Below the pieces are notes generated by a model. That model was not told the origin of the DNA. It saw only the letters and a program-made list of their open reading frames with translations, and made no database searches. A DNA stretch of 64,000 bases, taken from the NCBI RefSeq assembly GCF_018139145.2, contig NC_059483.1, positions 2,791,001 through 2,855,000 of the forward strand. Direction: 5' to 3'. Position numbers and translations under genes: made by a program. The stretch's first letter is position 1. Each line of letters starts with the position of its first letter. This document shows, piece by piece, positions 1 to 11,805 of the stretch. Origin of the DNA: Gymnogyps californianus. Its lineage: Eukaryota; Chordata; Aves; Accipitriformes; Cathartidae.

Positions 1-3000
1 GCTACAAAGTGGAAAAAAAAATTCTCATGATTTTGCAGAGACCATCAAACTGGTCCCACCTGCACCAGCAATTCAGAATTTACTACCAACTTAACTAGCT
101 CTATGATGTTTAGATTCAATAAAAAGGTAAAACTCTCTTTTGAGCTTTTTTTTTTAATCTGGCTCCCTTTTTTTTTGAAGCCTAGGAGGCACATAAAATG
201 CAATCCTCAGCAGAAGGACAGTAATTGGGAGAAAATGTAATAGATGGTCCACATTTCTCTTTGAAGTTCCCATTGATCAGTGTTGCTGAGACTATTTTTC
301 TAATCCATAACTCAGAAACATGAAGGAATTGTCACTTTATTCTTTGCATGTACGTGGTTCACCTCCTAAGAAAACAGACTCTGGACTCCTGAGTAGCCTT
401 TCTTCATGTTTTTCTTGCAAGATGGTGTAAAATGGCAAAGAATCAGGACCCCAGTTGTAGTATTTTCTTGAATACAAATTTTCCTGACGTTAACCAAAAG
501 AGTAGTGGTTTTATGGTTTCTTTTTTACATCTTAATTTTGTGTAAGAAAACTATATCTAATGCCTTCCACTCAAAGAATGTGCTTTCAGCCAGTCAAGCA
601 TTAATTAGGAGATGATTACCCCACCTCCTCTCCACTGGAGAGGCAGCCTGTGTTGAAAACCCAAACCTTTCACAAAGAGGGAATAACCAGCTATCCAAAC
701 GATGCTTAAGAAAGAGGTTTTTTTTTTTTATGCTCACATTAGTTGAATCTACATGTAATAACTTGTTTTCATAATGAAGCCAGTTAGTAGGATGAATTTT
801 CATGCCCCTAATTGACACAGCTATGATGGCAAACCTGCCGAAGTAGCTCTGGCCACAGCTGTTAGAAAGATCGGGGAGTTACAGCCCCGTGCTCAGCCAG
901 CACCGGGACCACGCACACAGAAACCGCTCTGGAATCGTATACGTGCAGAAGAAATGTCCTGATGTTTAAGGTGCCACTTGTACTGAGAAAACAGTTTCTC
1001 TGCATGGTCAGGCACTGCCAGGTCTTCATCTCTTTGCATTTCGGTATCTCAACTGAAAAACAATCTTCCTTGGCAGGAGTTTCCAAAAAGAAAATATTTA
1101 AGACATTGAGGATCTCGCGTACGCTGCCGCTGGGGCCACGTCAGTACCTGATATGGGGGAAACCTGGTCACAGAGAGGGCTGCTGGCTTGGAAAAAACTT
1201 CTGGTGGCCAGAAACAAAACTGGATCTATGACACAGAAGTTTTCCTATTCTCCTGCCCTTCCCTTGTCTCAAACAGAGAACAAAATGGGCTCCCCATGCC
1301 TACTGCCCGAAGGTGAAAACACTCAAAACCAGGAGGCATGTACTCAGGTTCCTGACTATGTTTTAATAAGAGAGAGAGGGAAAAATTATACTCGTGAGTG
1401 AGGAAATTATAGTGATCCAGAATTCAGAATAAGAGTAATTAATAAATAATGAGTAGAGTTGTGAAGAAAATGAATTTTTCAAGGACTCTGAAAAACATAT
1501 TTAGAGCTGCAGTCTGGAACCTGCAGGTGGAGTAACTGCAAACACCATGGATCTCCTCACATTAGATTTATCAGAGGTTTGTTAATTAGCTACTTCTAAA
1601 ATACCTTTTGCAGCTGATCTGCTATTAATGAAGTGGTTTGTATCTCCCACCCCTACAAGTTCTCCTAGGTCGTGTACAACAACCCTCCACATGCAGGGGA
1701 GAGCAGTGATGGGCGAGGGCGAGCCGGCCTGTGCAGAGCTGGTGGGATGCTGCTCTCCGGAAGGAGCGATGCTTTCCACAGTTTCATCCTGGTTTGAAGA
1801 AACTGAAGGAAAATGGTGATTTCTTATGTGATGAGTTCTCCCAAACTGTCTTCAACTAGCAGGGTTTTTTTAAGACTCACGTATTTGTAATGTGTTGCAC
1901 TCTTGCTGCCCTGCTACATACCCCTGCTTTTACATTCTCTTTGTGCCAAGCTGGCTCCCACTCAGGGACTGACTATTAATTCTTCATAACAGCCTTTTGG
2001 GTGTTTTTGGCATCTATTTTTGCCCAGAAATCTCCTCCCCTTCTCCATTTAGGAATATTGTAAAATCCTTCTCCATGGTCAGACACTTCAGGACAAGCTG
2101 TGGTCATTGTGTAAGTGCAGAGCACAATCCAAACAGAAATGGAAATGAAAACAATTAAATATACGTGACAAGCAGGTATTTAGATGAGCCTAGATTTGTT
2201 AATGGTTCATTTTAACCTTTGAACTACATTAAATGTTGCTTTCATCTATTTTTAAAAAAATGTCTATTTTCGGTTTGTAGATGCCCTGCTCCATCTGTTC
2301 TTTAGATGGTTTTTACTTAATCTTAAATATAGCACCCACTGGCTGTGTTTGTGCCACACGTATGCTTTTTATGCCACCATAGATGAGGATTCACACAAAT
2401 CAGCAAATGCATGGCCTAAAAGGTAGATTGGCAAGCAATTACCTCCAGGTCTCTTTCGAAAGTTGAGTCCTCTGTATTTAGTGATGATTGATATTAGTTA
2501 CGTGGTGCTGGCACATTTTGCACTGTTGCACTTACAGGAGGGATTTTGGGACCTGCTTCTTCCAGTGCCCCTCTGCAGCTTCGCACGCGGCGGCTGGAAG
2601 GTACGGAGGCTGTAAGTACTGCTTGTACCAAAACCAGCAGAGCTTCTCAGAGCAATCAAAGGACCCAGCCTGTGCCACGCTGCAAACACGAGCTCTGCTT
2701 TCATCGGCATATATATGGTTGAGCAGTCACGATGGGAGCCGGTCACGGGGCCCTTGGCAGTCGCTCCACTTGGAGCAGCTCTTGGGAGTCTCATTCTCAC
2801 TCAGACGGTCTGAAAATCAGGGACTGGGAAACCAAAAACCTGACTTTGTTTCTGGCCCTGTGCTAACGACAGGCAATCTAAACACTCAGACGTAGCACAG
2901 AAAAATCAGGGGAAAGCTGATCAAGGTTGAATGTAGAGAAAGCACATTTGGATCTTGCAGTCAGGAAAGAGAGGGAGAAGGATATTATCTTTCTCTGAGC

Positions 3001-6000
3001 TTTCGGGTTGTCCTGTCGTCTCCGAGCAAGACGACAGCAGATGCCTTGTAAATATTTAAAGACAGAGTCTGACCCACCCCGGGAGGTGCTACGCTGCGTA
3101 AAGGTAAAGTCTGGCAGCAATCTTCCAATATTTAAATATGTCGACTCTGCAAATGTAGCTAAAATGGCACTCCTGTCATGGAGGCATTGGGGTTTTTTAA
3201 TCAATATGTGACAGTCTAATGCCATATAACATCCGTGTGTTATTTCCGGGGTGCTGGTTAACTTCATTAGTGGAAACTGTTCAGACAAAAATGTAGCAGG
3301 GTTTTCCCACGGATGACAAGGTGCTGTCAGCAGAGGCCAGTGTATCGCTAACATATATTTGTTTGTCTTCCCTAACATATCTTCGTTTGTCTTCTCTAGT
3401 TTTTTCATCCTTTTGAAACTTGCTCCATAGTGGCAAAGGCGTAACTGCTATTCTGTCCATGGTGGGTAGGGACATTCAGTGTTACTTTCTGGCTGGAATA
3501 GTCCCTCTGAACTGAGTAATCCGTAAGGGGTTTTTTACACGTTCCTTTGCAGAAATAGGAAGGCAGCTTCCTAGACGTTTTCCCAGAGGATGGCATCACT
3601 TCCACCATGGTAGGCGGCGAGGCTCAAGACGCTGGGAGAAAATGCTCCAGGCGTTTCTTTCTCATCTTCCTGGGCCTGTGCTGCACTACCAAGGTGCAGT
3701 GCTGACAATGAGCTTGCCTTTCCTTTTGCTCCCATCAGTGGGAAATCAGTGCTTTTTGGTGCGATCCCAGTACATCGCTCTGTATTTCCTGTGCAGGGCT
3801 GGTGCAGGGACACAAATACGCCCCTGAACTTGCATTCTTCCTTTTCTGCCATCTCTCCTCGTGCCAGCCACGGATCCAGACCCGCAGGAGAAGGAAGCCC
3901 TTTGCTTTTATTGCAGGAGTGGGATTTCCACAGCTGCAAAGTTGTGTTTCCAAGGCAGCTCCGTATGTATTTTATTTTACCCGATCTGATTCTTATTATG
4001 GATTTTTTTTGGTTTCTGAGGGTTCTTCACCCAAACCAGTCACCAGTAGGAGTTTAAATGATAGGAAACAAACTGAGCGGCTGGCTGGAGGAACGGGATC
4101 TCCTGGCCAACCTTGCCTTACATGTACTGTCATGGAGCTGTGTAAGAGCAATGAAAATTGCAGCACTGCTTCTGTTTCTGTTGCAGGGGAATCGTGGAGG
4201 CAGGTTTCCCCAACAATCACCACTGGCAGAAAGACCACCGTCTTGTCGTACGCTTGCAAGGACATGGGCTGCGTGGCAAGGGCTGGCTTTGGTCCTTCTT
4301 GGCGTTCCCAGCCCTCCTCTGCGAGCCCCAGGCTGGGGAAGGGCAGAGGAGGGAGGTGGGAAGACAGCGAGAGCCTGCGGATGGTGGGCTAGCGAGGGAG
4401 GTGGAACAGGGAGTGTGGGAAAGTAGGAAGGGAAATAAAAAGAACAGAAAATGAGAAGAAAAAATGAAAGGAAAAAAAGCTGTAAGATGTAGCACATGAA
4501 GAAGAGAAAGATATTTGCATTTTCTTCTCTCTTTAGGGTGGCTCGAGTGGATGTACATCATGGTTTTGTCTCCATTTGATATAATAGGTATTGGCATTTG
4601 AATTCTGATGCAGGTTTAACAGTTTCAACCCCTTGCAGGCGGGATGAGGGTACGGAGGCGCAGCCGGTGGGGTGGCCAGCTCCGCTCAGGCATTCCTCGC
4701 TCTGCAGCCGCCTCCGGCACTCAGCAACCGCCCAGGCTGCCGCGGCACAGGGCAGCCGGAGGAAAAAACTCCCATTGTAAAACCCAGTCTGGGAGACGTA
4801 CGTATACTTGCAGTTTACCACGAGTACGTATTGATTAGGGCGACGGTGTCATTTTGTTTTGTGCTGAACAATCCAGCGTTTGGAATTGAGACCTGTCAGG
4901 AGCCAAATGACTTAGCGGAGCAAATTGAAAAGAACAGGGCTATAAATTGCAAGGGAATTCACTTCGTGGTTAACACTTGGGCGTGCTGTGAGAAACAGGG
5001 CTGTACACAAACTGCCCTGCCATGCAAATCCCAATCAATGTGCTGACAAAGTACCCTGCTGAACCCCGGTGTCTCACTCAATATTTCTTAAAATAGACAT
5101 AATTTAGGAGGCATGGGAAGGCATACATTTTCACCTTAAGTGATGCACGGATGGGAGGTATTGTGGAATTAATAAGGAGTATATAGATGAGCTTTGTAGC
5201 AGCCTTACTGCATTTACTTCATGTATATATACTGCTAAACCATATTAAAATGGCTGTAACTGAAAAAGGACCTACTTGATATGTGTAACACCATTTCCCT
5301 TCTCCAGTATGTATTCTGAAAAGTCAGAACAGTATTTTTTCCTAAGTATAAATCCAGGAATTGCCAGAAAACTAGGTCAACACATTCACGCAGGAAACTA
5401 GTAAACCATCCTCCCCCCAGCAAGTTCACCTCACTGTGCTGGTCACAAACCCCGTGCCGCGGTCGGTCGTTGGGCAGCATCTCCGCCCTGCCACAAGTTC
5501 CCGGGGCTTTTCAGGAGGCCCACATCTCTTCGTGCACTTCAGTGCTGACCACCAAACTCTGCCTGAAGGTCTTACTCAGCTCCTCAGGCATCTCAGGCTG
5601 GGTTATCGTCCCCTCCAACTCTCCATACAGTGTTCTCTGCAGTTGTCACCCAGCTCAGCTTCCAACCACCGCCTGCTCCTTCGTGCTTAAGCAAAAGATG
5701 GTGGTTGGAGAGATCCTAAGGTTTCAAAAGGCAATGGCCAAAGAATTTTAATGTCTTATATCTTTGCTGTTTAGTCTTGGGCAATTAGAAAAATCAGGAA
5801 AAAAGGGCGAACACTCACAGAGGTATTTGATGTCCAAAAGGAACCTATAAAGTATTTGGAACGGTACCAATATCGGTTGGGCTGATGGTTGCTAAAAGCA
5901 GCTCTGAGCACAGAGGAGGGTATATTGCAAAGCTAAAGCCAGGCAGCTTTGGATACTGTTTGTTAGTTCAGCCATTCAGCATGGCAGCCAGCTTTTACGA

Positions 6001-7380
6001 AATTCCTGCTTGACAGCAAGCCAAGCATTGATGAAGCAGCTTCGCAGTATCATTAAATTTACAATACTAACAGGAGTGAGAGCAAAGGAAGGAACACAGT
6101 TACCAGCTTTAATGGGGGGGGACATTCAAATGCAGTAGATAGATACAATTTCAAGAATTATTTAGATCCCTGTAAAACCTTGTTATCCCAGATTACGCTT
6201 CCTTCAATTACAGATTATCTTTCCGACCAGTGTGACCGTGTCACGTTTCAATCCAAGGGCAATTTGTCCTTTATGTGGAGGGGACCCGTGAGTGATCTGA
6301 AGCCGTAAGTCCCCCTTTCGGTCAGCCCCAGGAGGAGGAGGCCGGCTCTGCTGGAGGGAGATTCATGCTCGCCACGCTCATCGGCACTCTCCAGCCCGCT
6401 GCCATGTGTACTGGGAATTTGGGGGAGGTCTGGAGGTGGGGGTGAAAAACATGAAATGTAAGGAGAAATTTGGACTGACACTTGACAACTTTTCTGTTTT
6501 GTAAATTCTAGAGGAATTTGAATTGCATGATATGTTTTCACTTGCAAATGTTTCAGATTTGTTATTTTTCCCTTTTCCACATATTTTAAGCTTATAGCAT
6601 TGCATAATCTTTTTTTTCTCTGTCCTTGTGGAGGAATGAGCAGATAGCAATATCTCAGGAATGATTCCCTTGCAACAGCAGTCTATTTCTGACTGAAGAC
6701 AAAATAATCCAAAAGATGTTAATAGTTTTAACTTCCAGTTGTGTAAGAGCTGATGCTTCTGGAAAGGTGCGAACTTTAAACCTGTAGTAAACTCAGATGT
6801 CTCTCGGTAGAGCTCTGTGGGAGCTCCATGTTTGTTAGAGGAGCAAAATATTGGAGCTACAAGATTGTTTTGGAATGCAGTACTTTGCGGAAAGGCAACT
6901 GGAGAAAAATAAGCAGATGTTAAACTGAAAGGACTGCAATGCAATTCAGTCCTGGGCTGGTTTATACTAAGAAAGACAGGGCAGGAGAAGCCAAATGTTT
7001 AAGGAGGGCTGGAAGGGAATATTAGACAACAGTAGGAGATGTTTAGATAAACAGCAAACAACCTGCTGAGCGCAAGGATTAAGCGATCAGTGGGAGAGAG
7101 ACGTAAAAAGAGATGAAGGGGAAAAAAAAGATTGTAATAAAATGCTGAGAGGATCTGGTCCTCAACTTGTGCAAACTGGATTCACTTCCTTGCAGTCAGG
7201 GATCAGCAGCTCATGGGACTGTCCCCAGCTCCCAGGGCAGGTAACGCGCTCGCGGCCAGCAAGGAGTTTCTCCAAACTGGTGGTAGAAAACACAAGTAAA
7301 ATTGGAACTCATAAATGTTATGGTGGGGAGGAAGAGAGAAGGAAGCAGGCATTTTTTTTCTTAACGCTAGCTGGCACCTC
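1..7380. other. intergenic DNA with no gene recognised
   Basis: Unique, moderately AT-rich sequence with GC-richer patches near 4,270-4,390 and 4,640-4,760. Several frames exceed 100 codons (for example 3,802-4,392 + and 6,378-6,944 -), but they overlap stop-poor frames on the other strand and match no family I know. By synteny with human, LRRN1 would be expected further left, outside the window. Confidence 0.6.
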
Positions 7381-7390
7381 GTCTTTCATG

Positions 7391-7498
7391 GAAAAGGAGG
7401 AGGAGGAGGAAGAGGAGGAGGTGAAAGAGGAGGAGGTAAAAGAGGAGGAGGAGGAGGAGGAGGTTGGCTCTTCCATGGGAGAGGAGGAGGACGGAAAG
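7391..7498. repeat. (GGA/GAG)n polypurine tract
   Basis: Nearly pure purine, built from gga and gag triplets with short interruptions. It reads as poly-Glu or poly-Gly on one strand and poly-Ser or poly-Pro on the other, which explains the low-complexity open frames here. Confidence 0.92.
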
Positions 7499-7789
7499 TT
7501 GTTGAGGAAACGATTATATTTCCTGGCATGATGTGACGGAGGAATTTGATCATCTCTTGATAACAACAAAAATGTCTTTGCAAAAATTCTGTGCTACCCT
7601 GGTAAAAAGAAAGTCAGGAGAGTTTAGTTCTGTGCCCTCATAAAATGAGTGTGGCCTTTGAAGGTCCTTTGAGGCAAAGCACGGTTAGCGTAGCATCTCC
7701 GCTTTGCATCCAGCCCACTGTGCGACACATCGCAAGCAGTGACAGAGCAGTTATTATACAGGGACACTTCTCTGTTATTCTCTTTCCTT

Positions 7790-7812
7790 CCCCCCCCCCC
7801 CCTTTTTTTTTT
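7790..7812. repeat. C13-T10 homopyrimidine tract
   Basis: Thirteen C residues followed by ten T residues, the same form as the intronic tract at 35,411. Confidence 0.9.
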
Positions 7813-10800
7813 CTCATTACACTCCACTGCTGGAAATACTCCTAGGATACGGAAAATAAACGACATCTCTTTCCCTACCATTTACCAAACACTGCTTCTA
7901 ATTTACAGAAGCCTCTGCCCACCTCGGGAGCGAGGAGACCCGGAGATGCCACCTGCACCATCTGGTGGCTGCCTTGCTTTTGCACTTCGGGCTCTTTGCA
8001 ATCACGTTAAAAAGCATTTCAGTAGGAAAAGCAACATTTCCACCTTCTTCCACCGATTTAAGCTTTCCTGTTAATGGCATGTGTTTTCCTTTCCGCCGTG
8101 TGCAGTATAAATCCAGCTTTAGCTTTGTGCGATGTTCATTGGGCTCTGTGGGCTATTGTGGAGTTATTCCACTGTTGCTGAGGGAATTTGGATCCCTTCC
8201 TATTATTTGTCTTTATTCTAGGGAATAAACACGCCAGCATTTACTGCAGATGTGCCGCCTCTACCCAAAAAATCCCCCACAGCACCAGAAATCAGTGCAG
8301 GCACAAAAGACGGAGGTGGAAACATATTCTGAAAACGCCACGCTGGCTCTTCTGAAATGACGGTGTTAACATTTTGCGTTTACTTTATCAAAACCACTGT
8401 GTGTGTCCTTCGGGGAGCAAAGCCATGGGATGGGGGGGGTTTCTGGGGGTGCCCGACAGGGCTCCCCGGCTGCCCCTGCTCCTCAGCTACCAGGCAGTTG
8501 CTGTTCTTGATCTTCTTTGTCCAGGAAATTCCTCCCAGTTGCCACTCTCAATCCCCTCTTGTGTTTTATTTAGAAAAATTAAATTGCTATTCCAGTGTCC
8601 TATGATGAACGTGATCTGGTCGCCATATTTAACGTACCCTTGGATAACATTTAAATATGTAACGGCAAACCAAGCTGTGATAAACCTCTCACAACGAGTC
8701 AAGAGCAAGCTCATTTACGGAAGTACTTCAGTAGGAATTAAAATAAAATTTCCATTTTCCACAGTTACATTCTGATTCTAGTTGTCATTAACTTACTCAA
8801 AAACCCATTTGGTATTTCAAACTTTAGTAAATCATTGTGTCTTCCAATTAACTTTCATACTCCAGACAACATAATGTGACTAATTTCATTTAACTCTGTT
8901 GTTTAATAAACATCTAAACAATTCTTTTTTTCTGAGTCACAAAGAAATGCGCGGTTATATTATATTGTGCACGCGGTAATGGGCAAAAGGAAAATTACTG
9001 AAGAGAAATTCATCTTGGTTCTTTGGTTTATCAGCTTCGGAGAAGCGATGCTCTGTGAGTGATGGGCACAGCCAGGGAATTAGCCAGCCCTCCCTCTCAC
9101 ACATGCCGCATTATTTGCAAGGAGAAAGCATTGCATTCTCGTACCAAGCCCCAGGATTTTTGGCTGCCTAAGCAAAGGCACTGCAGGGGTCAGTTGGATG
9201 CTTAGCAGCCCGGAGGGTGCAGTGGATGTAGCAGTGACTATAAGCTATGATTATTTCCATCAAAGAGACAAGTTAGGGGAGCTGGGACACCGGAACAGCA
9301 GTCGGAGATGGGCTGGCAGACTCACACTGTTCTGGGATCAGTCATGCGCATGCACAGCAGGCCAAGCTAAATTTAAGTAATGAGACCTATTAAAGTGACG
9401 TGAGCTAACCAATACTATTTCAATAACAGAACTATGATGTTAAATTATTCAGTATTTAAAAATTGAGAGAACATGACTGTAGGGGTGCAGTTCTGATCCC
9501 AGTGTCCTAGCAGATGCTGCTGCAGCACAGCCGTAGGCAGGCACGGAGAAGGGCAGTGTATCTGAACAGAGGTTTTCTCACTGATGCTTTCTCATTAAAA
9601 CCAGCAGGTTTTTAAAACCGGCAGTTTTTACAAGGTGGTCAGCACAAGTGTGAATTTTTCTGCTGGTGTAATTGTAGAGGGCTCTGTGTGCCCACGGGGG
9701 GATGTGGTCCTGCATGGCTGCTGTGCCTCTGCAGGAGAGCGCTGAGTGCCGGTAGATGACCTGTAAAAAAATTATTAGCGTTGAAGAAATGTCATTCTTC
9801 CTGATTTTTCATTTTGAATATTCTCTCCAGAAGAGTTTGAGCAGACATCTAATCAGGGAGGAGAAAGACTGCTGTGTAACTTATCAAACTGATCACACTT
9901 GAGTCTGAAATTTCAGCATCTGTGGCTTTCCCAGCGAGCAGAGCCTTTGAGGTGAAATGTGCTAAATCCATTCCAATAACTAGTGTCTTTGAGGAACACG
10001 ATCTCCTCAAAGGATTCCTGGAGCAGAGAAGAAAAAAGACTCGATCCCTTGAACATTTTGCTAATTACTGACCAAGAGCCGGGCTGTGGTGTGCGGACCC
10101 CGGTCTTTGAGATGGAAGATTGCTGTGGTTGGCATCAGTCTGAACACACTGTGAAAAACCTCCTGGTCCATTTTTATGCCTAACAGCAAAAATGTGTGTA
10201 TATTCATAAACTAAGGAACTACAATACTGCCTGAGTTGTGGGAAGACATCTACAGAGGCAGTGCTGTAGTGGAACGCAAGCAGGCCATATTGGAAAAAAT
10301 AAGAAGTTTATTTAGTGGTAAATGCTCTGATGCGTTTCTCAAATGTAAGTGTTTGCAGAGCCATTAAAAGCTATGTTTAATCTCTGCTCCATTTGCAATC
10401 TGATATGCATTATGCTTCTTCCGCAAGGAGCCAGTGCAGTTAATGGCGTTTGATGGCTCTGCCTCCGCTCTCAGGGAGGCTGGACAAGGTCTCCTTGTCC
10501 GGGGCTGCTCTGCCAGGGGACTCTGGAGACACCTCTGAAACCTAAGCGCCGGGCGAAATGCTGTTACATGTTTGCGTGTACCAAACTTGCATGCCAGCAT
10601 TTGTGACTGAATGAAAACTTCCCTGAATTAGTAAAGACATTTTTAAGGGACTCAAGCTCAGGCATTTTAAAAAATGAATCATGATTTTAGGTGATTTCTT
10701 TCTGCACGGATGCTCAGAACTCCCTGAAAATTGTCTGTTAAAGCTGCTTCAACTTCTGTCTCTAATGGAGGTGCTCACACTCACTAAACCGGCAAACACT

Positions 10801-11449
10801 GGCTGCAGCGTCTCATCCTCCTGATTATATTCCATATTTGCATTTCCTTGGATATACAAAGAAAGAGCAAATCAGCAAAGAACAGCACAGTTAGAGCAGG
10901 AATAACCAAACTGGGACAGAGAAATAACTGCGGGTCTGGAGGTGACACGCTGCACCGCCAGACAGACGCCCGGGCCCTTTGCAGCAGAGCATCCTGCAGC
11001 TGCCTGGGCATCCCGGTGCCGCTCGGGTGCTGTGGGAGCTGCCGGAGGAACGGGGTGGCTCGGGCCGGTCCCCGACTCATTCCCCACCAGGTCTCTGCTG
11101 GGGATGCACTGATGGGAGCAAGCAGTCCTGCTCAGCACGGCTCAGGTGCAAGGCGCGGTGGGAGTTTTCATTTTTGTCCTTTTCATTTATTTCATCAGAA
11201 GGATGTAAGCCAAGGTTTGATGTTTTAACACTTGGCCTAATATTAACTAGGGAAATACAGCAGATGTACTCCATCATATTAAAGATACAAGCAATCTCTA
11301 ACGGTCTGTTATTAGTGTGGGTAGATTGACTGAAAACGTTTTGCTTCAATGGCTCTTAAGAAATTCACAGTTCATTTCCAGTCATTAAAATAATTAGCTG
11401 CTGTGCTCTGACTACTCTACTAAGGGCACAGCTACAGGGCCAACTGACC
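7813..11449. other. intergenic DNA with no gene recognised
   Basis: Unique sequence apart from a CTCF-like core at 7,953-7,969 and a GC-rich patch near 10,930-11,060. No coding exon or RNA gene seen. Confidence 0.6.
7953..7969 (-). promoter_or_regulatory. CTCF-like core, minus orientation
   Basis: On the - strand it reads gccaccagatggtgcag, a close match to the CTCF core CCACCAGATGG. Prediction only. Confidence 0.45.
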
Positions 11450-11615
11450 TCAGCGTGAGCGAGGGTGTGAGCTCGCAGCGCGTCCCCTCCTCGCCGGGAC
11501 GGCGTACGCATGCGCTCCCGCCCTGCGATGGAGCCGCTGCCGCTGCAGCGAGAGCGAGCTGCGCCTCGGCTGCGCCGCCCGCGGCAGCCCCAGCGGTGCC
11601 GAACCTCGCCAGAGG
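11450..11615. promoter_or_regulatory. orphan CpG-rich patch with NRF1-like site
   Basis: A compact cluster of CpG dinucleotides stands out from AT-rich flanks 14 kb upstream of CRBN. tacgcatgcgct at 11505-11516 resembles the palindromic NRF1 site. There is no adjoining gene that I recognise, so it may be an enhancer, an unannotated promoter or a decayed GC-rich insertion. Confidence 0.4.
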
Positions 11616-11644
11616 ACTGGTGAAACCCAGGGGAACGCAGGGCT

Positions 11645-11805
11645 TAAGTAGGACTTAGGTGCTTAAATGGCTTCGAGGAGCTGGGCCCTGGCCCTGCAAA
11701 AAAGCACATGAATAACCCGCTCATGCTGGCCCATTTGTTTTAATGAGACTGCTCCTACAATAAAGATAGTTCCATAAATAAGCGATTAGAGGATTGAGCC
11801 AAAAA
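11645..11805. repeat. ancient palindromic MITE-like relic
   Basis: ggacttaggtgcttaaatgg and gagctgggccctggccctg at the left, and gattagaggattgagcc at the right, resemble from memory a palindromic repeat seen in turtles and crocodilians, whose arms carry 'ggccctg…ctgcaaa…cacatg' and 'aagc…ttgcaggattgagcc'. Strongly decayed; edges approximate. Confidence 0.4.

Noticed and set aside
3802..4392. 196-codon plus-strand frame
   Set aside because: No recognisable family, no splice structure, and equally long overlapping frames on the other strand; within reach of chance for a window this size.
6378..6944. 188-codon minus-strand frame
   Set aside because: It begins without ATG, its composition is unlike a folded protein, and no motif or family is apparent. 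It is long but alone.
7142..7583. Glu-, Gly-, Ser- and Pro-rich open frames
   Set aside because: These are translations of the (GGA)n tract in different frames.
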